Of a stretch of 64,000 nt of DNA, positions 15,443 through 25,607 are shown in pieces; position 1 is the first letter of the stretch; each line of letters starts with the position of its first letter. The notes beneath the pieces are model-generated. The model was not told where the DNA came from. It ran no database searches and saw nothing but the letters and a program-made list of their open reading frames with translations. The translations under genes and the position numbers were made by a program. Where the stretch lies: NCBI RefSeq assembly GCF_001509475.1, contig NZ_LLZG01000002.1, positions 85,918 through 149,917 of the forward strand, given 5' to 3'. This DNA is from Streptomyces regalis. Lineage in GTDB: Bacteria > Actinomycetota > Actinomycetes > Streptomycetales > Streptomycetaceae.

Positions 15443-18400
15443 CTACTTCGCGGCGGGCGCCCAGAGGGCGGCCACGATCTCCATCTGCTTGAGGACCAGG
15501 TCGACCGCCTCGCGCTCCTCCTCCGGCGGGTAGTCGAACATCGCCAGCACGCGGCGGATGCGGGTACGGAGCTTCGCTCGGACGGGTTCGCGGGAGAGCC
15601 AGTCGACGGAGAGGTTCTTCTGGATGTCCTTGACGAGAGCACGGGCGATCTTGGCGAGCGTGTCGTCGCCGCCCTCCATCGCCTCGGCCATGTCGCGGTG
15701 TGCGACGGCGTCGTAGAAGGCCAGCTCGGCATGGGTCAACGGCGGGTCGAACCGCTCGCCACGGCGGGCCTCCGCGGACACCTCCCGTGCCAGGGCGGCG
15801 AGTTCGGCGATGACCTGGGCGCTGGTGAGCTGCTGGAGCATGTAACGCCTCATCAGGTCGTTCAGACGCTCGGTGAAGCTCTCGTTGCGGACGACGTTGT
15901 GCTTGGTCACCTCGCGCATCTTCTGCTGGATCATGCGGCGCAGCGCCTCGGTGACCAGGTGCGGGGTCTCGGAGTTCTCCAGCTTGCGCAGCTGCGCCTC
16001 GTTGAGGCGGGTGATGTCCAGCCGGCCGATACCGGCCTCCGCGTACAGGTCGGTGATCTCGTCGGCGTCGACGACCGAGGCCGCGAGGGCTTGCAGATAG
16101 CGCTGGACCTCGGCGCTGAGCGGCTCTCCGTTCGCCTCGCGCTGGGCGGCGTCGAGCTTGATCATCCAAGCCCTGACCTCGCTGAAGAACGAGATGTCAC
16201 GACGCCAGTCGTCCAGGTCCTCGCAGCGCTCGGCGATCTCCTTGCTCATCGCACAGACACGGTAGAAACGGTCCAGCCGGGCAGCGCTGTCCTTGAAGCG
16301 GACGGAGAGCGGCTTGGCGGGAGGCTCGACCTTGTTGCCCGGGTTCTTCGGGTCACGCAGGAAGTCGGCGGTCAGGCGGAGGGCTCGCTTGCGGGTGTCG
16401 GGGCGGCCGGTGTCAGCCAGCCACTCCTTCCAACGACTCCCGGCCAGCAGCCCCTTGATGGTGGCCAGCTCGTTCTTGACCTCGGTGACGGCCCGTTCGA
16501 TGTCCGCGCCGAGGGTCTGGTCCTTGCGGTCCTGGTCCGAGTACTCGCGCAGGGCCTTGGTGAGATTGTCGGTGAGAGGCGCGTAGCCGACGAGCAGGCC
16601 GTCCTGCTTGCCGCGGAAACGGCGGTTGACGCGGGCGAGCGCCTGCATCAGGTTGGCGCCCTGCATCGGGCGGTCCATGTACAGGGTGTGGATGGGCGGG
16701 GCGTCGTAGCCGGTGAGCAGCATCGAGTGGACGATGAGCAGTTCAAGCTCGTCGTCGGCCTTCTTGGCTCGCTTCTGCACGACCTTCTGCTGGGACTTGC
16801 GCAGCGAGTGCTTGCGCATGTGCTCGGGGTCGGAGCGGTCGCCATGGAAGACGATCTTCATGACGCCCTTATCAACCTGGTCACTGACCCAGCCGGGCCG
16901 CCGCTCGGCCAGCGCGTCGAAGACCCGTACGCAGATCTCGCGGGTCGCGCACACGACCATCGCTTTGCCGGGGGCGCCGATGTCGGGCTTGACCAGCTCG
17001 CGGCGCTGCTCCCAGTGGGCGATCAGGTCGTCGGCGAGCTTCGCTATGCGGTCCTCGGCGCCGTAGACCGTGTTCATCGTCGTGGCGTACTGGATGGCGC
17101 GGCGGCGCTCGGCGTCGTCCATGCCCTCGGTGAGGGTGTTGGCCTGCTCGTCGAGCTTGTTCGGGTCGACGCCCTTGGGCAGGTCTACCTTGATGACACG
17201 CGGCTCGTGGAAGACGCGGACCGTGGCCCCGTCGTCTACGGCGCGCTTCAGGTCGTAGATGTCGATGTACTCGCCGAAGACGGCACGGGTGTCGGCCTCG
17301 GCCTTCGAGATCGGCGTACCAGTGAAGGCGAGCAAGGTGGCGTACGGCAGGGCGTCACGCAGGTGACGGGCGTAGCCGTCGAGGCTGTCGTAGTGCGAGC
17401 GGTGGGCCTCGTCGACGATCACCAGGATGTTGCGGCGCTCGGAGAGGAGGGGGTGCGACTTGCCGGCGTCCTTCTCCTCCTTGCTCAGGCCGAACTTCTG
17501 GAGGGTGGTGAAGACGATCCCGCCGACGTTGCGTCGGGTCAGCTCGGTGCGCAGCTCCTCGCGCGTGTCGATCTGGTGGGCCTTCTGCCCGAGCAGGGTC
17601 TCGCTGTCGAGGAAGGTGTCGTAGAGCTGGTCGTCGAGGTCGTTTCGGTCGGTGATGACGACGATGGTGGGGTTGTTGAGGGCCGGGTGACGGGCGACTA
17701 GCGCCGCCGTCTCCACCATCTCCTCCGACTTGCCCGCGCCCTGCGTGTGCCAGACGACGCCGGCCTGGCCGTTCGTCCGCGACGCCTCGACGACGGCGTC
17801 CACGGCCTTGTTCACCGCGAAGTACTGGTGCGGTTTCGCGATGCGCTTGCCGGAGAGGGGCTCGCCCGGCTTGGGCGGGGGGAAGTTGACGAAGTTGCGG
17901 GTGAGGGAGAGGAACCGGTCCTGCGTGAACAGGCCGTGCAGGGCCAGGTTCAGCGCGTCGAGGCCGTCGTAGCCGGGCTCGTTGGTGTCGACGCGTTCGC
18001 CGTCGTGGTCGACGTTCCAGGGCGCGAAGTGCTCGTACGGCGTGAACGCTGTGCCGTACTTGGCGGTTATGCCGTCGGAGACCAGGCAGAGGACGTTGTA
18101 GCGGAGAGCGATCGGGAACTCCGAGACGTACGTCTGGAGTTGGGCGTGCGCCGACTTGAGGGTGGCATTCTCGTCGGAGGCGCTTTTGAGTTCGACGACG
18201 GCGAAGGGGAGGCCGTTGACGTACAGGACGATGTCGAAGCGGCGGTGGCTGCCGTCGGTGTCCCTGACCGTGACCTGGTTGACGGCCAGGTAGCTGTTCG
18301 CGTCGGGGTCCGTGAAGTCGACGAGGCGGACGGTCGGGGTCTGCTCGGCTCCGAACTCGTCGGTGTAGGTGAGGCGGATGCCGGTGGTCAGGTGCTCGTG

Positions 18401-18703
18401 AGCCTGCTTGTTCTCCGGGTATGCCTCGCGGGAGGCGGGGTCGGTGGCGATACGGAGGGCTTCGTGGACGGCGGTGGAGGTCAGCTCCGGGTTCAGCTTC
18501 TCGATGGCGAGTTGGAGCTCGTCGTGGAGGATCAGGTCGTCCCAGTCGCGGCGGTGGCCGGTGCCGGGGGCGAGGTCTTTGCCGGGCTTGGTTTCCCAGG
18601 CGAGCTCGCCGAGTTCGTCCAGGGCTAGGTGCTCCCAGGTGGACTCGGTCATTTTGGCGTCGAGGTGGGCGGGGGTGCGCTCGCTGCCGCTTTCGGTGGT
18701 CAT
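15443..18703 (-). CDS. hsdR: Type I restriction endonuclease, R (motor and nuclease) subunit
   Basis: A 1086-residue protein with full family length. The N-terminal PD-(D/E)xK nuclease has Asp157 in RRFDIVLYV and Glu171-x-Lys173 in VVELKS; LTTGIRL near 105 is also conserved. The SF2 motor carries Walker A QGAGKSEEM (GAGKS 322-326), DEAH at 431-434 and FTGTPIS. Residues after about 780 form the helical C-terminal domain that docks on the methylase. It translocates DNA and cuts far from the unmethylated site as part of R2M2S. The start codon overlaps the hsdS stop (ATGA at 18700-18703). It is the last gene of the operon. Confidence 0.96.
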   Translation of the reverse strand: MTTESGSERTPAHLDAKMTESTWEHLALDELGELAWETKPGKDLAPGTGHRRDWDDLILHDELQLAIEKLNPELTSTAVHEALRIATDPASREAYPENKQAHEHLTTGIRLTYTDEFGAEQTPTVRLVDFTDPDANSYLAVNQVTVRDTDGSHRRFDIVLYVNGLPFAVVELKSASDENATLKSAHAQLQTYVSEFPIALRYNVLCLVSDGITAKYGTAFTPYEHFAPWNVDHDGERVDTNEPGYDGLDALNLALHGLFTQDRFLSLTRNFVNFPPPKPGEPLSGKRIAKPHQYFAVNKAVDAVVEASRTNGQAGVVWHTQGAGKSEEMVETAALVARHPALNNPTIVVITDRNDLDDQLYDTFLDSETLLGQKAHQIDTREELRTELTRRNVGGIVFTTLQKFGLSKEEKDAGKSHPLLSERRNILVIVDEAHRSHYDSLDGYARHLRDALPYATLLAFTGTPISKAEADTRAVFGEYIDIYDLKRAVDDGATVRVFHEPRVIKVDLPKGVDPNKLDEQANTLTEGMDDAERRRAIQYATTMNTVYGAEDRIAKLADDLIAHWEQRRELVKPDIGAPGKAMVVCATREICVRVFDALAERRPGWVSDQVDKGVMKIVFHGDRSDPEHMRKHSLRKSQQKVVQKRAKKADDELELLIVHSMLLTGYDAPPIHTLYMDRPMQGANLMQALARVNRRFRGKQDGLLVGYAPLTDNLTKALREYSDQDRKDQTLGADIERAVTEVKNELATIKGLLAGSRWKEWLADTGRPDTRKRALRLTADFLRDPKNPGNKVEPPAKPLSVRFKDSAARLDRFYRVCAMSKEIAERCEDLDDWRRDISFFSEVRAWMIKLDAAQREANGEPLSAEVQRYLQALAASVVDADEITDLYAEAGIGRLDITRLNEAQLRKLENSETPHLVTEALRRMIQQKMREVTKHNVVRNESFTERLNDLMRRYMLQQLTSAQVIAELAALAREVSAEARRGERFDPPLTHAELAFYDAVAHRDMAEAMEGGDDTLAKIARALVKDIQKNLSVDWLSREPVRAKLRTRIRRVLAMFDYPPEEEREAVDLVLKQMEIVAALWAPAAK

Positions 18704-19831
18704 ACGGCGTCCTCCACGATCTTCTCGGCGTCTCGGACTCGGAGCTTGCCGGACATTAGTTGAGGGAGGAGGGTGTCGCGGAGGGTGGCGAGTTGTCGGG
18801 ACTCGTACTGCGACTGTGTCGACCGCAACATAAGCGGTTTTACCCTATTGGACAATTCGAGAGCTGCCGCCTGATTCGGGAGCCTAACCAAATGGTTGTG
18901 CGCAGCGTCACGATTCAATCCCGGAACAGCCGAATCCCCCACGAGGCCCGACAATCTTGCCGCTTCCAGCATCAGGTAGGCAACTTCAGGAGTGAGGTAT
19001 TCACAGGAGATGTCCACAAAGAAAGCCGTGTCGATTACCCAACATGACTGAGACGACCACGAGACCCACCCAGCGTTCGCCCCCTTGCGTCCGACCACGG
19101 GCCCCGCTTGCGCCGTGAGTCCCAGATCGTGCCAACCAACTTGCCCGGTACATCCGAATACGGGGATAGGGCCAGGTCGACGGTCGGGCTCCCGGAGAGC
19201 TTTTCCGTATTTGAGTGTAACGACCTTCCCGAGCTCTACTTCCTCCCCAGCACCACAGGCGGCCTCCTCATACAAGCTTCGCGCCAGCGCAAGGCACGAC
19301 TGTGCGATACGTTCATTAACCACGACCTTGGCTTCCATCACCTCTAGCAAGTCCACCAGGGCTGCACGATCGGGAGTTAGCGAAGGAACAGGGTATGCCA
19401 GAAAATCCTCTCGCGAAAGAGAAAGATTCGTTGTGCCATTCGAATGCGAATGGCAATACTTCCTATACTGAGGAGTTCGCAGCAGCCAGTAGATATAGCT
19501 CTGCCTGATCTCCATCTTGTCGAAAATAAGCTTAACTGTGTCCTGGGTGACTCGGCCTACCTGCACACTCGACGGAACTCGGGCGACTGCCCCTAGCAGA
19601 TCAGCCGACTGCGTCACGTCTTTGAGGGACACATACATATCCCCCGGCCTGAGCAAAAGCTTGTTCGGGGAGTCTCCTCCATATGTTTTAAGCGCGTCTG
19701 ATCGAAACCCTCCGTTCCGTTGGATTGAAGCAAGACCAAGAAGCACAGGACCTGAATCTCCCAGCAGGCTGCTCTTGTAGGTCGTGCCACGCTGCAGGGA
19801 CAAGAAGTCCCCTAGCCGCGCTTCAGCGTTC

Positions 19832-19839
<8 letters not shown>
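18700..19839 (-). CDS. hsdS: Type I restriction-modification specificity subunit
   Basis: A 379-residue protein from GTG 19839, which overlaps the end of hsdM by 8 nt. The first target-recognition domain starts ARLGDFLSLQRGTTYKS and ends before the conserved spacer helix RAALVDLLEVMEAKVVVNER. The second starts EEVELGKVVTLKYGKAL and ends with a spacer helix ending LATLRDTLLPQLMSGKLRV. It sets the bipartite DNA target. Most of the gene, roughly 18830-19790, is clearly richer in A/T, with codons such as AGC CTT ATT, than its hsdM and hsdR neighbours. This is typical of specificity domains exchanged horizontally. Confidence 0.95.
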
Positions 19840-21472
<1,633 letters not shown>

Positions 21473-21517
21473 CGTTCCTTCTTCCGACTCGTCAGTGGGT
21501 GGGTCTGGATGGGTTAC

Positions 21518-23701
21518 TTACCGGTTGAAGGTTCGGGTTCCGCCGAGGGTGAGGGTGCCGTCGGCCAGGCCTGCGATCGTCAGGCGGCGGGCCTCGGCGA
21601 GGGCGTCGGCCTGAGCGTGCAGCAGGCGTTCCCGGCGTTCGGTCTCGGCCAGCAGGGCTTCGAAGCGCAGCACCTCGTCCGGATCGAGGTCTGGGAGCTG
21701 GTAGTCCTCGATACGGCGGGCCGGGCGTACGGCGCTGGGGCTGCGGGCGGTGCCACGGGCCGCGCCAAGCAGGGCCGCGAGGACCCGGGGGGTGAGCGGG
21801 CGGGTGGCGTCGGCGTTGACGCGGAGAATGCGGGCCGGGAACGCGACGACCGAGAAGCCGTCGTGGTCGACGTACACGCCGAGGCGAGGCGCGAGGGTGT
21901 AGACGACGTCACCGGGCTCGGTGAGCGCCGCCCGTTCGTACGCCGTCGCCAGCAGCAGGCGGTCGATGCGGCGGTCACCCACGGCTCGTTCGCCGGTGAT
22001 CTCCTCGGGACCCAGGACAGTGTGGTGGCCGTCCTGGGTGAGGTGGTTCTCGTCGATACGGTGGCCGGGGAGCCTGGTCACCCTGCGTGCGATGATCAGC
22101 TTGCCGAGGGTGGTGCGCTCAGGCAGGAGGCCGACCCTGCGCATTACGGCCCCTCGGTAAGGGCCTCGCTCGTCCTCGTACGCCCGGGTGTCCGCCGTCG
22201 CGCGCTCCAGGCGGGCCTCGGCCTCGGCGATCAGGGCGGGGCGTTCGGTGACCTTGTCGGACCAGATCGCGGAGGCGGGCGGCGCAGGTGGGGTCAGGGG
22301 ACCGCCGAAGGCCCGGTCCAGGTCGGCGACGGGGACCACACGGCCGTAGCGCGGGTCGTGCCCGTCGAGTCCTCGGAAGCCCTCTGCCCGCCAGAGGAGG
22401 ACGTCCTCGGCGAGCCGCATGCGCACACCCGGCGTGAGCTGTTCCGAGCTGATGTCGGCCAGTAAGACCAGGCCCTCCGCCTCCCGGACGGGACCGCGTG
22501 TGAGCGTCCACAGCGCGGGACGGTAGCCGGGGCGGAAGGGCAGGACCCCGCCGGGAAGCGCGATGACCGACTCGACGATGTTCTCGCGGAGGAGGGCCGA
22601 ACGGAGCTGGGCGGCCTCGGTGCTCTTCAGCTCGTCGACGAGTGCGTCGGCCGGTCCGAGGACGAGAGCCGTGCAGCCGGGGCGGAGGAGGTAGGCGACG
22701 CGTTCGAGCTCCGTCAGGGCGGTGAGTACCGAGCGGTCCTCGCCAGGGCGGTACGGGAGCTGGGTGACTACCAGGTCCGGGTCCGCGAAGCGTTCCTCCA
22801 GGTCGGGGCCGGTCTGGACGTCCAGGTCGAGTTCGCCGACGCCCGCCAGCAGGAGGCGGCGGCGGGTGATGCGGGTGAGCCGGTCGTCGGTGTCGGCGGC
22901 GAGGACGGTGACTCGGTCGCGGTCCTCCGTGTCGTCGAGGAGCGCGGCGAGCAGGTCGCCGGCGCGGGCGTGCGGGTCGGCGAGGGTGAGGGACTCGCCT
23001 CGCTCAAGGCGGATGCGGAGGTCGGTGAGCTGGGTGAGCAGGCTCCGCAGCTCCGGGGTGACCGCGTCGGCGGCGAGGGAGTCCAGCCCGAGCCGGGAGC
23101 GGGCGGCGAGCAGCCACTCGTACGCGCCGCGCTCGTCGTAGGCGGACTCGATCAGGTCCTCGGCGAGGCGGGCGAGCGGGGCCGCCGTGGCGTCGATCGC
23201 GCGAAGCTCGCGGAGTACGAAATCGTCCTCGGCGTCGATCCGTTCGGCTCGGCGCAGCAGCGCGGACCAGAGGGCCTCGTCGGCTTCGGCGTCGAGCGGG
23301 GAGGCCGGGGAGACGTTCGCGTCGTTAGCCAGTGGCCGGCCGTCGAGCCGGCGCAGGCACAGCAGGCTGCCCAGCGTCTCGACCAGCTGCCACGGCGTGA
23401 AGCGGTCCCGCAGCGCGATGATGCCGAAGAGGGCCAGCTCGGATCGGAGCTCCGCCGGGTCGGCGTTGCCCAGGCCGGAGGCGATCAGCCAGTCGGTCAC
23501 CTGTGCGCCGTCGAACAGCGGCCGTCCCGAGTTCTCGGACATAGCGGCGGGGAAGTCCGGGTGGCGTCGCCGCCAGGTGGACACGACGGGGCGCTTCACC
23601 CGGGCGAAAGTTGCGATATCGGACATCGATACCAGGACGGGCAGCGGTGCTGCCGGGTCCGGCAGACCAGTGACCACGGTGCGCATCCCTCCCCCGCTCA
23701 T
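21518..23701 (-). CDS. Methylase-like protein with HTH and HsdS-like end, catalytic motifs lost
   Basis: A 727-residue protein, first gene of the RM operon. ATG 23701 and ATG 23686 are both possible starts. Residues about 25-72 form an excisionase-like HTH (SMSDIATFARVKRPVVSTWR, then a DFP and PLFDGAQVTDWL). This is the N-terminus I know from actinobacterial N-6 DNA methylases. Where they have DPACGSG, this protein reads DPHARAGDL (242-250). Where they have NPPF/Y, it reads TQLPY (313-317). The remainder keeps the fold (RPGCTALVLGPADALVDELK, ENIVESVIALPGGVLP). After about 500 it resembles an HsdS recognition half-domain with a terminal coiled helix. It is probably a DNA-recognition or regulatory pseudo-methylase; cofactor use seems unlikely. 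Confidence 0.75.
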   Translation of the reverse strand: MSGGGMRTVVTGLPDPAAPLPVLVSMSDIATFARVKRPVVSTWRRRHPDFPAAMSENSGRPLFDGAQVTDWLIASGLGNADPAELRSELALFGIIALRDRFTPWQLVETLGSLLCLRRLDGRPLANDANVSPASPLDAEADEALWSALLRRAERIDAEDDFVLRELRAIDATAAPLARLAEDLIESAYDERGAYEWLLAARSRLGLDSLAADAVTPELRSLLTQLTDLRIRLERGESLTLADPHARAGDLLAALLDDTEDRDRVTVLAADTDDRLTRITRRRLLLAGVGELDLDVQTGPDLEERFADPDLVVTQLPYRPGEDRSVLTALTELERVAYLLRPGCTALVLGPADALVDELKSTEAAQLRSALLRENIVESVIALPGGVLPFRPGYRPALWTLTRGPVREAEGLVLLADISSEQLTPGVRMRLAEDVLLWRAEGFRGLDGHDPRYGRVVPVADLDRAFGGPLTPPAPPASAIWSDKVTERPALIAEAEARLERATADTRAYEDERGPYRGAVMRRVGLLPERTTLGKLIIARRVTRLPGHRIDENHLTQDGHHTVLGPEEITGERAVGDRRIDRLLLATAYERAALTEPGDVVYTLAPRLGVYVDHDGFSVVAFPARILRVNADATRPLTPRVLAALLGAARGTARSPSAVRPARRIEDYQLPDLDPDEVLRFEALLAETERRERLLHAQADALAEARRLTIAGLADGTLTLGGTRTFNR

Positions 23702-24083
23702 CTATCGTCGCATCAGCCGCCTCGGCCATCAGACCGGGTCTTGTCTCACATCACGGCTCCGCTTGGGGCGGATTCTCGCCCCGACACCACAAGACGATAC
23801 GCCGATCCCGGAGAGGTGGACGCGCCTTTGTTTGATAACGATGGTTATCAAATCGTGCCTGAAGTCATCGCATCAAGCTGCCTCGTCCAGCTGCGTGATT
23901 CATGTCTGAAGTGCCACTGGCCTCTGGGGAGATGCGACAGAATGACGGGTCTGTTTCCCAACTGAACAGCACTGAGGGGGTGGCAGCGGGAAATGGTCGA
24001 GCGCAGCCGCGGACCGTCTTGCCGCAAAGGGCTCACTGCGCGGCGCACCCACCGGCCAGCGGCGTTCAGCTGCTCTCGGTCCG
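23702..24083. promoter_or_regulatory. Divergent intergenic region with a perfect 9-bp inverted repeat
   Basis: No gene is seen in these 382 bp between the RM operon (leftward) and the DUF6361-like/PLD pair (rightward). TTTGATAAC at 23831-23839 and GTTATCAAA at 23844-23852 form a perfect palindrome with a 4-nt spacer, GATG. It stands out as AT-rich in this genome and looks like a repressor operator. The HTH of the pseudo-methylase is one candidate binder; this is a guess. Confidence 0.5.
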
Positions 24084-25607
24084 ATGGTTGAGCGCATGGT
24101 CGCCGTCGGTGGGAAGGGGCAAACACCGGCGCTCGTGGACGGACCGGGCTGGAGCCGCCCCGGACTGGACGTCGCCGCGGGCCGTTATCCCCTCTCCGTG
24201 GAGCGGCATGTGATGCGCATGGTCGATCACCTGGTCCCCGGGGTGACCGCGGTGACTCCGCACGCGCGTTACTACGCACTGCACGGGCTGATCGCGGCGC
24301 AAGCCAAGGCGGAAGACCTGACGGTCCCGGCCGCCCAGACTCTGCTCCGCCGCGCGGAAGTGGCGTTGGCGGCCGTGTCGTTCGCGCATCATCCACAGGC
24401 CCTGGAGTGGCTGCCGCGCGCTCATGGGGTCGACGCCCTGGCCCGGCGGCTGCAGGCCGGCACGGTCGCCATGTCCGAGGCCGAGGTCCCGGGCAAGGAC
24501 GGGTACGTACGCAACTCGTGGGGGTTCTGGGGACCGTACGCCGGATCCGAGGTCGCGCTCGGCATCCTCGGTGGAGGCCCCATGCCAGTTCCCGGACCGC
24601 GGCTTGAGACCACGGCACTACGAGCCGGACTGGGCAGGCTGCTCGAACTGGCCGCCGAGGACACACTGAACGTGGATGATCTCGTCTCTTTCGGGGGCCA
24701 GCTGTGCGTGTGCATGGGCGGCGAGCACCCTGACGGGGCTTGGCTGGCGAACCTGATGTGCGAGCCCGGCGCGCCAGCCGAAGCAGGCTCCCGCTCTGCA
24801 ACACGACGACAGACGATTCAGCTTCTGGCTCGTGTGGTCGCCACACATCCCGTCCGATATTTCACCCGTGACATCGGCCATGTGCTCGCTTTCGGTGACT
24901 TCCTGACCACCGATGCCGTGACCAGCGGCATCGACGCTGCTGGTGCCTGGCGCGGAGTGGTGCTGCGCAACTACTCCGTCGGAGCGTGGCGCCGCCTGTG
25001 GTCCTGGCTCGTGGAGCAGGTCGACGGGCTGGTGCCGATCGAGGAAGTGGCCGACCGCTTCGCCGCAGAGCTGCCCGACATGACGGTGGACGCCTTCCTG
25101 TCCTCCCTTCCCGCGACGCAGAGCACGACCGGAGCGCCGTTGCCCGCCGAGCACGACCTGCGGTGGGCGGGTGATCCCCTGCCCGTCGCCGAACTGCGGG
25201 TGCTCGCCGCCAGTGCCCGTCGGGTGGACGAACTCACCGGTCGGGTCCGGGACGCGTTCCTCGGCCAGCGCGGTGTCGAGCTCGGCCCGGAATGGGTCCA
25301 GTGGCGGCTTGACGAAGCACGGCCCATGAAACTGCGCGATGTCGCCCGCCGACTCACCTATGACCTGGTGGCGCGGTCGCAGCGGATCGCGCTGGCCAAG
25401 GCCCGCCGACGTGCTGACGGCACGCTGTGGTTACCGACCCGGCTACACGAACGGGGCGGGCTGTTGTACCGGACGAGCCAGGAGGGGCGCGGTGACGTCG
25501 GCCTGCGGCTGGACCAGCTCGGGACGGTCCTGGCCACCTGCGGCGTACTGCACTACCACGACCAGCACTGGTCGGTGACCAGTAGTGGGAGGGCTCTCGT
25601 TGACTGA
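24084..25607 (+). CDS. DUF6361-like protein, first gene of a PLD-linked pair
   Basis: A 507-residue protein from ATG 24084 (ATG 24096 is possible). No enzyme motif is recognised. The stretch MVDHLVPGVTAVTPHARYYA then LHGLIAAQ, residues about 50-75, resembles the opening of DUF6361 proteins (a strand and helix reading F-P-G-T-S-T then T-R-x-R-Y). The rest is largely helical, with a basic C-terminal region around residues 425-500 that looks like a winged helix (LRDVARRLTYDLVARSQRIA, RLDQLGTVLATCGVLHYHD). A TTA leucine codon at 25431, rare in Streptomyces, means expression may depend on the developmental tRNA bldA. It is coupled to the PLD gene. Role: presumably the sensor or partner of the nuclease-like protein (inference). 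Confidence 0.6.
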   Translation: MVERMVAVGGKGQTPALVDGPGWSRPGLDVAAGRYPLSVERHVMRMVDHLVPGVTAVTPHARYYALHGLIAAQAKAEDLTVPAAQTLLRRAEVALAAVSFAHHPQALEWLPRAHGVDALARRLQAGTVAMSEAEVPGKDGYVRNSWGFWGPYAGSEVALGILGGGPMPVPGPRLETTALRAGLGRLLELAAEDTLNVDDLVSFGGQLCVCMGGEHPDGAWLANLMCEPGAPAEAGSRSATRRQTIQLLARVVATHPVRYFTRDIGHVLAFGDFLTTDAVTSGIDAAGAWRGVVLRNYSVGAWRRLWSWLVEQVDGLVPIEEVADRFAAELPDMTVDAFLSSLPATQSTTGAPLPAEHDLRWAGDPLPVAELRVLAASARRVDELTGRVRDAFLGQRGVELGPEWVQWRLDEARPMKLRDVARRLTYDLVARSQRIALAKARRRADGTLWLPTRLHERGGLLYRTSQEGRGDVGLRLDQLGTVLATCGVLHYHDQHWSVTSSGRALVD

